Below are positions 1 to 7,780 of a stretch of DNA of 17,359 nucleotides, piece by piece. The stretch is from NCBI GenBank assembly GCA_027673765.1, contig JAQDWB010000029.1, positions 1 through 17,359 of the forward strand, written 5' to 3'. Source of the stretch: Coriobacteriaceae bacterium AM113-163 (GTDB taxonomy: Bacteria; Actinomycetota; Coriobacteriia; Coriobacteriales; Coriobacteriaceae). Within the stretch, counting starts at the first letter, position 1. Each line of letters begins with the position of its first letter. The notes under the pieces are model-generated. The model was given only the letters and a program-made list of their open reading frames with translations, did no database searches and was not told the origin of the DNA. The position numbers were made by a program, and so were the translations under genes.

Positions 1-39
1 ACCTCGGGACGCTCTTACACCACGTCTGCGCGCGCCACC
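1..39. repeat. Left copy of a perfect 39-bp terminal inverted repeat
   Basis: Bases 1-39 are the exact reverse complement of 17320-17358; identity stops at base 40 versus 17319. The repeat may extend outward past the window, so 39 bp is a minimum. The left copy lies inside the brxC reading frame (coding GWRAQTWCKSVPR on the minus strand). Internal symmetry is weak (GACG and CGTC arms 11 nt apart), so it does not look like a classic dyad recombinase site. It could be a recombination site, a duplicated brxC segment, or an assembly artefact. Confidence 0.9.
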
Positions 40-3000
40 CGTCCTTGTCGTTGTCCTTGATCGCGGTAACGATCTCGCCGGTGGGCGTGACCTCTTTGCG
101 GCGGCTCTCGCGCTGCTGACGGGCCTTCTCCTCCTCGATGGCGGTGTCGATCTTTTCGCATGCACGGTCGCAATACTCAATCAGCTGCTGCTTGAGCGCG
201 GCAAGCTCGCTCGCCTTGGTGGCGGCATGCGCGCGGCTCTCGAACGTCTTTGCCATGCGGCCGGCGTTCTCGATAGCGCGCTCGGCAAGTTTGGCATAGC
301 CGTCCTGGCCTTGGGCATATTCGTGCACCTGGGCCATCTGGGCGGCAATGTCGTCCAGCATCTCCTTGCGCTTGGCATCGACCATCTGCTTGTGAGCCAC
401 CATGACCGGCTCCATCAGCTCGTGGAGCTCGCGGACCTCGCGGTACGGACGCGGGTTCTTAAGAATCTGCTCAATGCGCTTGTTGGCCTCGACCGCCTGG
501 GCGTTAGAGTCCATGTAGAACCCCTCGTCCTTCATAAGGCCCATAAAGTCAACGGCCTTATCAAAGACGGGCTTTTGGCTCTCAAAGAAGAACGTGACCT
601 GGTCGTAGTCCTCTTTCCAGTCATCCAGATCGTCTTGCGCCTTTACAAAGGCGTTGAACAGTGCCTGGGCGTCGTTTTGGTTGTCCAGCAGGCGCGTGGT
701 CAGCTTAATACCGTCTTCCAGCACCTTTAGGCCCGGATACGGATAGGCCGGGGCCAGGCCCGTAAAGTTGTTGTTCGTGAGCTCTACGCACTCGTTCTTG
801 TAGCCCGTAAGCGTATCGACCACCGTGGCGGTAAGCTCGTCCTCGTTGGAAATATCACGCTTGGCATCGAAGGTCTCGCGCAGCACCCTGTTGACCTTCT
901 TGATGAGCTCGTCGCTCATCTTAACGCGCTCGCGCACCTGGGCCTTGTCGGCATCCTTGCGCAGGAGGGTAACCATGCGCAGGTCTGCGGGGGCAACATT
1001 GGCGCCGGCAGCCGTGATGGTCGCGCGCTGCGAAACTACCAGCTGCGCTACCACGTTGGCAATGTCGATCTCGCGCCAGCCATAGGGAGCACCCTGGAAC
1101 TTACGCTGCAGGTCACCCATGGTCGTATTCAGCGACAGGCGCGTCTGGGCATGCAAAAAGTCCGCGACCTCCTTCTCGGCGCGGGCGTTCTTGGAACTCT
1201 GGCCGTCGAGCGCCATCTGGTTGGCACCGCGCAGCGTGGCGCGAATGTCCTCGTCGGTCTTGGCGGGGTCGGCGATGTAGTCGGCCTTGGTAAAGATGGC
1301 ATCCGTCAGCTTTGACAGGGCCTGGTCAAACACATCGGCAGGCTTGGTGGCGCGAACCGTAATCATGGAACCGTTCACGGCCACACGGGCATGCAGCACG
1401 GCCTCCTCCAGCAGTTTGGCTGCCTCGCGCTCAACGAAAGTAGCCTCTTTCATCTTTGCCTGGATAATCTGCTGGGTCGAAGGCGCCAGGGCCTCGGTGT
1501 TGATGGTCTTGCGGTACTTGCGGATCTTGGCAACATTCTGCAGGTCGTCGAAGTAGTCGATGTCGTCTGCCAGCACCACCAGCGCGATATTGTACGACTT
1601 GACGGCGAGCTCGGCGTCGTCGGCGCGTGACAGGTCATCGGCTACCGTGACTACATTGAGCTTCATGCCACCCTGGGCTACACCATAGGCAGAGTCGTCT
1701 ACATAGCGGTCGAAGGGAAAGTCGTTGGCGCCCACGCGCAACTTGGTAGCCGTATAGATACCGCTAAAGAGCGACTTTTTAATGCCCTCGATAATCAGGG
1801 CGGCATCCACCGGCGTCTCGCTAATGGCGCGCGAGATATCCTGTTCCTCGTCGGTGAGGAAGTTATACGCATCGCCCTGACGTGCCACGTAGTTTTCGCG
1901 CACCAGGCGGTCGAGCGACTCCTTAACGCGGTCCTTAAGGGCAGCCTTGTCCACGTCCATGCCGTCGACCATAAGGATGGAGATGTTCTCGACGTTGGAC
2001 TTGATGTAGTCGATGTAGCGGATCAGATACAGCAGCTTTAGGATCTTAACGTCCTCGGCCTTAAGGCCATGGCCATCCTCGGCCGCACGCTCGGCACGCG
2101 TAACCACCTGGATCACGCCGTGCTCCAGATCCTTGGCAATGGTATCGAAGAAGCGCCAGAACGGTACCAGGGCGCCCACCTCTTGGTCCTGGATGGCCTG
2201 GGCCGATTCCTGGAAGGCCGAGAGCATGGAGCGCTCACCCGTGGACATGTGCTTGGCCTTGACGCCGTGCTTGCGCACCTCGGTCATAACGTCGGGCAGC
2301 ACCTTAAACTGGTAGTTCACAAACGGGTAGCTATCCGTAAAGTCCTTGCGGCTGGCATAGCCAATAAGGTCGCCGCGCGAGCCGTCAAAGGAGAATACGT
2401 TTTTGAGTACGGTGCTCTGAGCCTCGTAGTCCTGCTGGAGCTTTGCCGAGGCGGCTTCGTTCTTTTGCAGTACACGGCGCTGGATAACCTCGTCCACGCT
2501 GGAGCTGGAGAGCGAAAGGCGCGTGTTAAAGCGGCCCTGAATCTTGGAGAAGTCGTCGCCCACAATCATGGCGACCTCGTCGATGGCCTCCTGGCTGGTC
2601 ACCATGACCCACACGCGACCGCCGCAACGGCTGCCCAGCTCCTCGACGAGCGTCTGAAGCGACAGCATAAGGCTTGTGCTCATGTCGGCATCGGAGCCAA
2701 TAAACTGACCCACCTCGTCGACCATGAACAGCAAGCGAAACTCGCCGCCGCACTCCTCGGCGCGCCTGTCGGCATACTGCTTGACCATCTTGGCAAAGGT
2801 ATCGGGGGCAATGGCATCGTCCTCGGTGCCATCAAACCAGTGGCGCGCGGCCTGCTCGCTCATACCCAGTACCTCTTGCAGGGCCTCGACGATGTCGTCC
2901 TCAAAGTAGCTATAGCTCTCACGGTCCTCGAGCCAGTTGCCCCCGCCAATGCGCTCGTAGGCAGCGCGGAACTCCTGTGTCTTGCCCTTGCTGTCGATAT

Positions 3001-3517
3001 GCTGCTCCAGGCGCGCGAGCTTAAGGTCCTCGCCAAAAAAGCCCAAGTGCTCAAAGAACACACGCTCGAAGGCGCGCAGCAGGGCCGTGCGCGAGGTGTC
3101 GCCCTCTTTCCACTGGCCGCCCTTGCTGTCGATGTTAAACAGGATCGCCTCGGTGGGAACCTCGCAGCAGCGACGAACCCGAGCGCCCACGATGGGGTCG
3201 GTAATCTTGCCCTTAAAGTAATCGACGGCGGGCTTGCCGGCGACTTCGTCGTTTGGCAGCAGATACGAGAGCATCTTAAGGAAGTGCGATTTACCAGAGC
3301 CAAAGAAGCCGCTGATCCACACACCCATGTTGTCGGTGGGAACGTCGAGGGCCTTATCGTACGCCTCAAAGAAGCGCGCAAAATGACCCTGCAGCTCGCG
3401 CGTCACCACGTACTCGTCGAGCTCCTGGCGCACCGAATCGTCGCTGGCGTCTTGCACCTTGACGACGCCGTTGATAGAACGATTGATGTCCTTAGAAAAC
3501 AGGTCTTGGATGATCAT
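1..3517 (-). CDS. brxC: BREX system P-loop ATPase BrxC, 3' end cut by window edge
   Basis: BrxC is the large ATPase of BREX phage-defence systems, needed with the PglX methyltransferase and PglZ for phage exclusion and host DNA methylation. The frame is open for 1172 codons without a stop; the family is about 1200 residues, so only a short C-terminal piece is missing. The Walker A motif is GFFGSGKSHF near residues 70-79, and the Walker B strand is LLFMVDEVGQF with D267 and E268. The C-terminal third is rich in Glu, Lys, Arg and Gln and probably helical or coiled coil. The start ATG at 3517 follows AGGAG with a short spacer and lies 9 nt after the brxB stop, so the genes are co-transcribed. 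The last 13 codons lie within the terminal inverted repeat, so the true ending in the genome may differ or be switchable. Family assignment is firm; the C-terminus is uncertain. Confidence 0.93.
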   Translation of the reverse strand, partial: MIIQDLFSKDINRSINGVVKVQDASDDSVRQELDEYVVTRELQGHFARFFEAYDKALDVPTDNMGVWISGFFGSGKSHFLKMLSYLLPNDEVAGKPAVDYFKGKITDPIVGARVRRCCEVPTEAILFNIDSKGGQWKEGDTSRTALLRAFERVFFEHLGFFGEDLKLARLEQHIDSKGKTQEFRAAYERIGGGNWLEDRESYSYFEDDIVEALQEVLGMSEQAARHWFDGTEDDAIAPDTFAKMVKQYADRRAEECGGEFRLLFMVDEVGQFIGSDADMSTSLMLSLQTLVEELGSRCGGRVWVMVTSQEAIDEVAMIVGDDFSKIQGRFNTRLSLSSSSVDEVIQRRVLQKNEAASAKLQQDYEAQSTVLKNVFSFDGSRGDLIGYASRKDFTDSYPFVNYQFKVLPDVMTEVRKHGVKAKHMSTGERSMLSAFQESAQAIQDQEVGALVPFWRFFDTIAKDLEHGVIQVVTRAERAAEDGHGLKAEDVKILKLLYLIRYIDYIKSNVENISILMVDGMDVDKAALKDRVKESLDRLVRENYVARQGDAYNFLTDEEQDISRAISETPVDAALIIEGIKKSLFSGIYTATKLRVGANDFPFDRYVDDSAYGVAQGGMKLNVVTVADDLSRADDAELAVKSYNIALVVLADDIDYFDDLQNVAKIRKYRKTINTEALAPSTQQIIQAKMKEATFVEREAAKLLEEAVLHARVAVNGSMITVRATKPADVFDQALSKLTDAIFTKADYIADPAKTDEDIRATLRGANQMALDGQSSKNARAEKEVADFLHAQTRLSLNTTMGDLQRKFQGAPYGWREIDIANVVAQLVVSQRATITAAGANVAPADLRMVTLLRKDADKAQVRERVKMSDELIKKVNRVLRETFDAKRDISNEDELTATVVDTLTGYKNECVELTNNNFTGLAPAYPYPGLKVLEDGIKLTTRLLDNQNDAQALFNAFVKAQDDLDDWKEDYDQVTFFFESQKPVFDKAVDFMGLMKDEGFYMDSNAQAVEANKRIEQILKNPRPYREVRELHELMEPVMVAHKQMVDAKRKEMLDDIAAQMAQVHEYAQGQDGYAKLAERAIENAGRMAKTFESRAHAATKASELAALKQQLIEYCDRACEKIDTAIEEEKARQQRESRRKEVTPTGEIVTAIKDNDKDGWRAQTWCKSVPR

Positions 3518-3526
3518 CTGTCGCTC

Positions 3527-4150
3527 CTAAGAAATATCGAACGCGCGGTAATAGTTGCTGGCGTTCTCTTTGTTGAACAACTTGAGCTGGCGGCCGTCAA
3601 AGCTGCCAGGGTACATGACGACGACGGGCACGGTGCCAAAATCGGCAAGCATGTCGTTAAGCAGGTTGTGCACACGCAGCAGCGGAAAGACCTCGCCCAC
3701 GCCCGTAAGCAGAATCACATCGCCGGGCTGGTGAGGCTGGGTATGCTCCAAGAGGTACTGGGCAAAGCTATTGGAACCGCAAGGCTTTTGGAGCTCTTTG
3801 ACCTGGGCCTCCGAGCCAACCTTTAGCTCACGACGAGGAATCGCACGCAAAATACGGCGCTGCTCGCAAATGTCGAGCATCACGTCGTACAGGTTAAAGA
3901 CCTCTAGGTTGCACGGCAGTTTGCCGGCTTGGGCGTCTGCCTTGAGCTCGTCCACGTAGGCGCGGCACTCAAACTCCAGCGAAGGGTCGTAGCAAAACGT
4001 GTAGAAGCCGATCTCGTTGCCGATGCCCTTGTTGGCCAAGAAGTCCCGGTCTTGCAGACGCTCGCGCAGGGCCTCGCGGCGATGGTCAAAGTCCTCGCGT
4101 ATGCGCTCGGCGCGGTTGCGCGGACGAACATGCGACTGCTTTATTGCCAT
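3527..4150 (-). CDS. brxB: BREX protein BrxB (DUF1788 family)
   Basis: The gene encodes 207 residues, normal for BrxB. This small cytoplasmic BREX core protein has no known enzymatic activity. Hallmarks of DUF1788 are visible: GFYTFCYDPSLE near residue 50, YDVMLDICEQRRIL near 90-100, GDVILLTGVGEVFPLLRVHN near 140-160, and a C-terminal VVVMYPGSFDGRQLKLF followed by YYRAFDI. The gene starts 2 nt after the brxA stop and ends 9 nt before brxC, so translational coupling is likely. The ATG has only a weak, distant purine stretch upstream, which fits coupling to brxA. The order brxA-brxB-brxC is that of type 1 BREX operons. Identification rests on family motifs and gene order together. Confidence 0.92.
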   Translation of the reverse strand: MAIKQSHVRPRNRAERIREDFDHRREALRERLQDRDFLANKGIGNEIGFYTFCYDPSLEFECRAYVDELKADAQAGKLPCNLEVFNLYDVMLDICEQRRILRAIPRRELKVGSEAQVKELQKPCGSNSFAQYLLEHTQPHQPGDVILLTGVGEVFPLLRVHNLLNDMLADFGTVPVVVMYPGSFDGRQLKLFNKENASNYYRAFDIS

Positions 4151-4152
4151 GG

Positions 4153-4824
4153 CTACATCACCTGCCCGGTGAGCGCGGCCACGGCGTCCATGTCGCCCAG
4201 GTCGCGGATGGCCTGCTCCACGTCGGGGTCGAGCAGCAGGGGCTGGAGCGCGTCGGTGCGCTGCGATGCTTTAAAGCCAGCATTGCGCAGGATTTGGCGC
4301 AGCGTGCTCTTAATGCGCTCTAGCGTGGCATCGGACCATTTGACGGCCTCGGCATGCTCAACCTGAAAACGGGTGACAAACGCGTTAAGGTCTATGTCGG
4401 TAAAGGTGTAGTCAAAGCTTGCCATGCGCTCGCCAATCTCCACCTGGATGAGCTCGCGAACCATGGTGTAACGGCACATCATGACAAACAGGTTGGCCTG
4501 AGCAGCCTGGTCGGGCATGCCGTTGGCGATCAGGTCCATAATGCGGACGGCCGCTTGGTCGGCAGCATCTTTGTCGATACCGCGGGCAGCGCACTGTGCC
4601 TCGTCGAGCGCTACGGCATCAAAGCGGCGCAGGCACACGCGGGCGCGATCGGCCAGCATGCGCTCGGTGGGATACTGAAACAGGTTGTCGTGCTTAACGC
4701 GCGCGATGATCTCGTCGTCGCACACGCCCTCCAGGCGCAACGCGGCGACGATACGCATCTCGGGCAGCAAAAACTGCTCGCGGGTAAGCACGCCTCCCAG
4801 CGATATTTTGTCGGTGTTATCCAC
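4153..4824 (-). CDS. brxA: BREX protein BrxA (DUF1819 family)
   Basis: With the GTG start at 4824 the product is 223 residues, close to the family's usual 200 or so. BrxA is a small helical BREX core protein reported to bind DNA; DUF1819 proteins typically open with a segment like LGGVLTREQFLLPEMRIVAA, seen here near residues 10-30, followed by a conserved region around NLFQYPTERM. The GTG start is preferred because GGAG lies 8 nt upstream and because family homology begins just inside it. The frame actually stays open upstream to an ATG at 5127, but that extra hundred residues is Cys/Pro/Arg-rich and unlike DUF1819. It is the first gene of the operon, divergent from serC, with a candidate operator in its leader. 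Adjacent BrxB and BrxC make the call secure; the exact start is less so. Confidence 0.88.
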   Translation of the reverse strand: MDNTDKISLGGVLTREQFLLPEMRIVAALRLEGVCDDEIIARVKHDNLFQYPTERMLADRARVCLRRFDAVALDEAQCAARGIDKDAADQAAVRIMDLIANGMPDQAAQANLFVMMCRYTMVRELIQVEIGERMASFDYTFTDIDLNAFVTRFQVEHAEAVKWSDATLERIKSTLRQILRNAGFKASQRTDALQPLLLDPDVEQAIRDLGDMDAVAALTGQVM

Positions 4825-4855
4825 AGGACACACTCCAAGGGTTCGGGCCTTTTTA

Positions 4856-4876
4856 TTTGCATCGGGGCGATGCAAA
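4856..4876. promoter_or_regulatory. Perfect 9-bp palindrome in the brxA leader, candidate operator
   Basis: TTTGCATCG (4856-4864) and CGATGCAAA (4868-4876) are exact inverted repeats around a 3-nt GGG. On the minus strand the site lies 32-52 nt before the brxA GTG and just downstream of a possible -10 box. No T-tract follows, so it is not a terminator. BREX operons in other bacteria are often controlled by BrxR, a WYL-domain repressor binding an inverted repeat upstream of brxA; no brxR gene is visible between brxA and serC. An mRNA hairpin role is the alternative. Confidence 0.5.
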
Positions 4877-4887
4877 CATGCCTTCCA

Positions 4888-4893
4888 ATCATA
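4888..4893 (-). promoter_or_regulatory. Possible -10 element of the brxABC promoter
   Basis: The minus strand reads TATGAT here, one mismatch from TATAAT. A start about 7 nt downstream (near 4881) would place the 4856-4876 palindrome at the beginning of the transcript. No convincing -35 hexamer is found at 16-18 nt, so the call is tentative. Confidence 0.3.
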
Positions 4894-5089
4894 CCGTTTA
4901 AGTACGGGGTCGTGAGGTCTAGAGAGGATAAACGAGGGGCACGCTCCCACAGACGGCAACAAATGAAAGGTGGGGTGCTTTGGCTGCACGGCAAACGGAT
5001 CGAAGTCAAATTTATTGCGCAACAAAGCCTCTGAAGCCTTGAGGTAAATATGGAGCCAAAGGCAACTGGCGCAGCGCCGCGCTGCCCCT

Positions 5090-5215
5090 ATGCAGGAACG
5101 CGAAGATCGCATCCAGCGTGCCATCACGCGTGGCTACGATGACCTGGTGAACGGTCGCATTCGCCCCTGGAAACAGGCGAAAGCCGAGGCGGATCGGATG
5201 CGAGCCTCGAGATGA
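5090..5215 (+). pseudogene. 41-codon ORF resembling an antitoxin C-terminus, possible remnant
   Basis: The predicted peptide is strongly charged, with the segment AITRGYDDLVNGRIRPWKQA. The pattern of a short helix, then G-x-x-DL-x-x-GR-x-x-P-W, recalls the C-terminal tail of RelB, ParD or Phd-like antitoxins (recognition by eye only). There is no Shine-Dalgarno sequence before the ATG and no DNA-binding N-terminal domain; the frame upstream closes at a TAA at 5045-5047. No toxin gene follows. It is best read as a leftover of a toxin-antitoxin pair beside the BREX genes, or as a chance ORF. Confidence 0.22.
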
Positions 5216-5298
5216 TCCCTCCCCCATGTAACCATCCTGTAAATCATAGCGGCGCAGTCGAGTTTTACCATGATGCGGTCGCGCCTGGCGCTCCACTG

Positions 5299-5307
5299 TG
5301 CTAAAGT
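5299..5307 (+). promoter_or_regulatory. Possible extended -10 of the serC promoter
   Basis: TGCTAAAGT matches an extended -10 form (TGn then TAAAGT at 5302-5307) 38 nt before the serC ATG. No clear -35 hexamer sits 17 nt upstream, which an extended -10 promoter can tolerate. Confidence 0.3.
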
Positions 5308-5345
5308 ATCCCGAACGTTCAAACGACTACGAGGGGACCTAGAAG

Positions 5346-6470
5346 ATGGCACGTGTGCACAACTTCTCAGCAGGCCCGGCCGCACTGCCTACAAGCGTGC
5401 TCGCCGAGATCGCCGACGAGATGATGGACTACCGCGGTTGCGGCATGTCCGTGCTCGAAATGAGCCATCGATCTAGCATGTACCAGCAGATCATCGACGA
5501 CGCCGAGGCAACCCTGCGTCGCCTGCTGAGCATCCCCGACAACTACCGCGTCCTGTTTTTGCAGGGCGGCGCCACGCTGCAGTTTGCGGGCATCCCCATG
5601 AACCTTATGCGCCGCGGCCGCGCCGGCTACATCGTGACCGGCAACTTTGCCAACAAGGCATACAAAGAAGCCGCCAAGTACGGTGAGGCCGTGCTGCTCG
5701 CGAGCTCCGAGGACACCAACTTCGACCGCATCCCCGACATGGCCGACATCAACGCGCGCATTGCCGCCGAGGCCGCGGGCGACGGGCTCGACTACGTCTA
5801 CATCTGCCAGAACAACACCATCTTTGGCACCATGTTCCACGAGCTGCCCGATTGCGGCGACGTGCCGCTGGTCGCCGATGTCTCGAGCTGCTTTTTGTCG
5901 CAACCGCTCGACGTCGAGCGCTACGGGCTCATTTACGCCGGCGCTCAGAAAAACGCCGGCGCCGCGGGCGTCACCGTGGTTATCGTGCGCGACGATCTCA
6001 TCGCCAAAGGCCCCGCCTTTGCACAGACGCCGCAGTACATAGACCTTAAAACCCAGGCCGCCAAGGGCTCCATGCTCAACACGCCCAACACCTTTGGTAT
6101 CTACGTATGCGGCAAGGTGTTCCGTTGGGTTGAGCAAACCGGCGGACTTGCCGCCATGGCCGAGCGCAACTGGGCCAAGGCCAACCTGCTCTATGACCTG
6201 CTCGAGCACAGCGAGCTGTTCCATGGCACCGCGCAGGCCGGCAGCCGCTCCATCGCCAACGTCACCTTCCGCACCGACGACGCCAGGCTCGACACGGCCT
6301 TTGTCACAGGCGCAGCCGAGCACCAGATTCAAAACGTCAAGGGCCATCGTCTGGTGGGCGGCATGCGCGCCAGCGTCTACAACGCCGTAACCATGGAAGA
6401 CGTTCAGGCGCTGGCCACGTACATGAAGGACTTCGAAGCGCAGCATAGTTTGAGTCCGCGATCTAACTAG
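5346..6470 (+). CDS. serC: Phosphoserine aminotransferase SerC
   Basis: SerC converts 3-phosphohydroxypyruvate plus glutamate to phosphoserine and 2-oxoglutarate, the second step of serine synthesis, using pyridoxal phosphate in the cytoplasm. The 374-residue length is normal. Family motifs are plain: HNFSAGPAALP at residues 5-15, a glycine-rich LQGGATLQF near 72-80, the aspartate in LVADVSS near 178, and the cofactor lysine K202 in YAGAQKNAGAAG. The C-terminus has the GGMRASVYNA substrate-binding segment. The ATG at 5346 is preceded by GAGGGG about 9 nt upstream. serA follows 69 nt downstream on the same strand and shares the terminator after it, so the two form a serine operon. It is divergent from brxA. 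Confidence 0.97.
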   Translation: MARVHNFSAGPAALPTSVLAEIADEMMDYRGCGMSVLEMSHRSSMYQQIIDDAEATLRRLLSIPDNYRVLFLQGGATLQFAGIPMNLMRRGRAGYIVTGNFANKAYKEAAKYGEAVLLASSEDTNFDRIPDMADINARIAAEAAGDGLDYVYICQNNTIFGTMFHELPDCGDVPLVADVSSCFLSQPLDVERYGLIYAGAQKNAGAAGVTVVIVRDDLIAKGPAFAQTPQYIDLKTQAAKGSMLNTPNTFGIYVCGKVFRWVEQTGGLAAMAERNWAKANLLYDLLEHSELFHGTAQAGSRSIANVTFRTDDARLDTAFVTGAAEHQIQNVKGHRLVGGMRASVYNAVTMEDVQALATYMKDFEAQHSLSPRSN

Positions 6471-6539
6471 CCCGCAACCCGCGGGCCGACCAGCCACTTC
6501 AAACCACTTGTTTTAAACAAACCTGCTAAGGAGTTTTCC

Positions 6540-7703
6540 ATGCGCAAGATCAAAACCATCGACGACATCACCAAAGACGGCAAAGTCGAGTTTGGCGAGG
6601 GCTACGAGTTTGTAAGCAGCGCCGAGGAGGCCGACGCGATCCTGATGCGCTCGACCGACCTGCACGGCTACGAGCTGCCCGAGGGCATTCGCGCCATCGC
6701 CCGCTGCGGCGCCGGCGTCAACAACATCCCCGTCGAGGAGTACGCCAAGAAGGGCGTCGTCGTCTTTAACTCCCCCGGCGCCAACAGCAACGCCGTTAAG
6801 GAGCTCGTCCTAGGCATGCTGGTGCTCTCGAGCCGCGGTGTGGTGCAATCGATGAACTGGGTGCGTGACAACGCCGACGACCCCGAGATTCAGGTCGATG
6901 CCGAAAAGGCCAAGAAGGCCTTTGTGGGCCGCGAGCTCAAGGGCAAGCGCATCGGTGTCATCGGCCTGGGCAACGTGGGCTCCAAGGTCGCCAACGCCTG
7001 CGTCGATCTGGGCATGGACGTTTACGGCTACGATCCGTTCATTTCCGTTGAGCACGCGTGGGTACTGAGCCGCGAGGTGCAGCGCGTGGGCACGCTCGAG
7101 GATCTGTGCCGCGGCTGCGACTACCTTACCGTGCACGTGCCCAGCAAGGCAGACACCATCGGCATGATCAGCACCCAGCAGATTAACCTGCTGGCCCCGG
7201 GAGCCGTGCTCATCAACTACGCACGCGAGACCATCATTGACGAGGACGCCGTCGACGCCGCCCTGCGCGAGGGCAAGCTCAGCTGGTTTAGCTGCGACTT
7301 TGCCACGCCCAAGACCGTCAAGATGCCCAACACGTTTATCACCACGCACTCGGGCGCCGGCACCGGCGAGGCCGAGGCCAACTGCGCCGACATGGCCATC
7401 AGCGAGCTCAAGGATTACCTGGAGAACGGCAACATCGCGCACAGCGTCAACTACCCCGCCTGCAGCATGGGCAAGGCGCGCGCCGCAAGCCGCATTGCCT
7501 GCCTGCATGCCAACGTGCCCAACATGATCGGCCAGATCACGGCCATTCTCGCCAAGGACAACGCCAATGTGCAGCGCATGACCAACGAGTCCGCTGGCGA
7601 GAACGCCTACACCATGTTCGACACCGATGAGCACCTGGACGGCAGCACGATCGAGGCGCTCAAGCAGATTCCGTCGATGTATCGCGTGCGTGTGATCAAA
7701 TAG
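6540..7703 (+). CDS. serA: D-3-phosphoglycerate dehydrogenase SerA
   Basis: SerA oxidises 3-phosphoglycerate to 3-phosphohydroxypyruvate with NAD, the first step of serine synthesis. The product is 387 residues, the shorter form found in Firmicutes and related anaerobes. Visible parts: the N-terminal substrate domain with RCGAGVNNIP near 55-64 and FNSPGANSNAVKEL near 76-89, the Rossmann motif GLGNVGSKVA at 142-151, the catalytic R229 in NYARETIIDED, H270 in THSGAGTGEAE, and a C-terminal ACT-like domain from about 314 (NVPNMIGQITAIL) that may bind serine as feedback inhibitor. The catalytic Glu normally about 29 residues after the Arg is K258 here; see findings. AAGGAG lies 6 nt before the ATG. 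It is second in an operon with serC and is followed by a strong terminator. Confidence 0.95.
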   Translation: MRKIKTIDDITKDGKVEFGEGYEFVSSAEEADAILMRSTDLHGYELPEGIRAIARCGAGVNNIPVEEYAKKGVVVFNSPGANSNAVKELVLGMLVLSSRGVVQSMNWVRDNADDPEIQVDAEKAKKAFVGRELKGKRIGVIGLGNVGSKVANACVDLGMDVYGYDPFISVEHAWVLSREVQRVGTLEDLCRGCDYLTVHVPSKADTIGMISTQQINLLAPGAVLINYARETIIDEDAVDAALREGKLSWFSCDFATPKTVKMPNTFITTHSGAGTGEAEANCADMAISELKDYLENGNIAHSVNYPACSMGKARAASRIACLHANVPNMIGQITAILAKDNANVQRMTNESAGENAYTMFDTDEHLDGSTIEALKQIPSMYRVRVIK

Positions 7704-7743
7704 CGCCGGTGCCAAGCCTGCCAGGCAGGCCATGAAGCCCATT

Positions 7744-7780
7744 CGGCCCCCGTTTTCACGAAACGGGGGCCGATTTTGTT
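7744..7780 (+). terminator. Rho-independent terminator of serCA
   Basis: A perfect 12-bp GC-rich stem (7744-7755 with 7761-7772, CGGCCCCCGTTT and its complement) closes a 5-nt loop and is followed by ATTTTGTT. It lies 41 nt after the serA stop. Confidence 0.93.

Larger units (their letters stand above)
4825..5345. other. 521-nt divergent spacer between brxA and serC
   Basis: This holds the control regions of the brxABC operon (minus strand) and of serC (plus strand). Beyond the palindrome at 4856-4876, a possible brxA -10 at 4888-4893, the small ORF at 5090-5215 and a possible serC -10 near 5302, I see no recognisable gene. On the minus strand 4825-5127 is open in frame with brxA and a 94-codon ORF covers 5012-5296; neither has family resemblance or a ribosome binding site. 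The composition is less orderly than neighbouring genes, as in a decayed or inserted stretch. Confidence 0.6.

Noticed and set aside
2069..3826. 585-codon plus-strand ORF antisense to brxC and brxB
   Set aside because: It is a mirror of the GC-rich codon pattern of genuine genes; it spans two genes, has no ribosome binding site and its protein is low-complexity Leu/Ala/His without family features.
5367..6497. 376-codon minus-strand ORF antisense to serC
   Set aside because: serC on the other strand has full family motifs; the antisense product resembles no protein and follows from third-position GC bias.
7717..7733. Small palindrome GCCTGCCAGGCAGGC just after serA
   Set aside because: It is short, has no usable loop or T-tract, and the real terminator follows directly; probably chance in GC-rich DNA.
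6810..7742. 310-codon minus-strand ORF antisense to serA
   Set aside because: It is a shadow of serA, and it begins inside the serA terminator region without a start signal.
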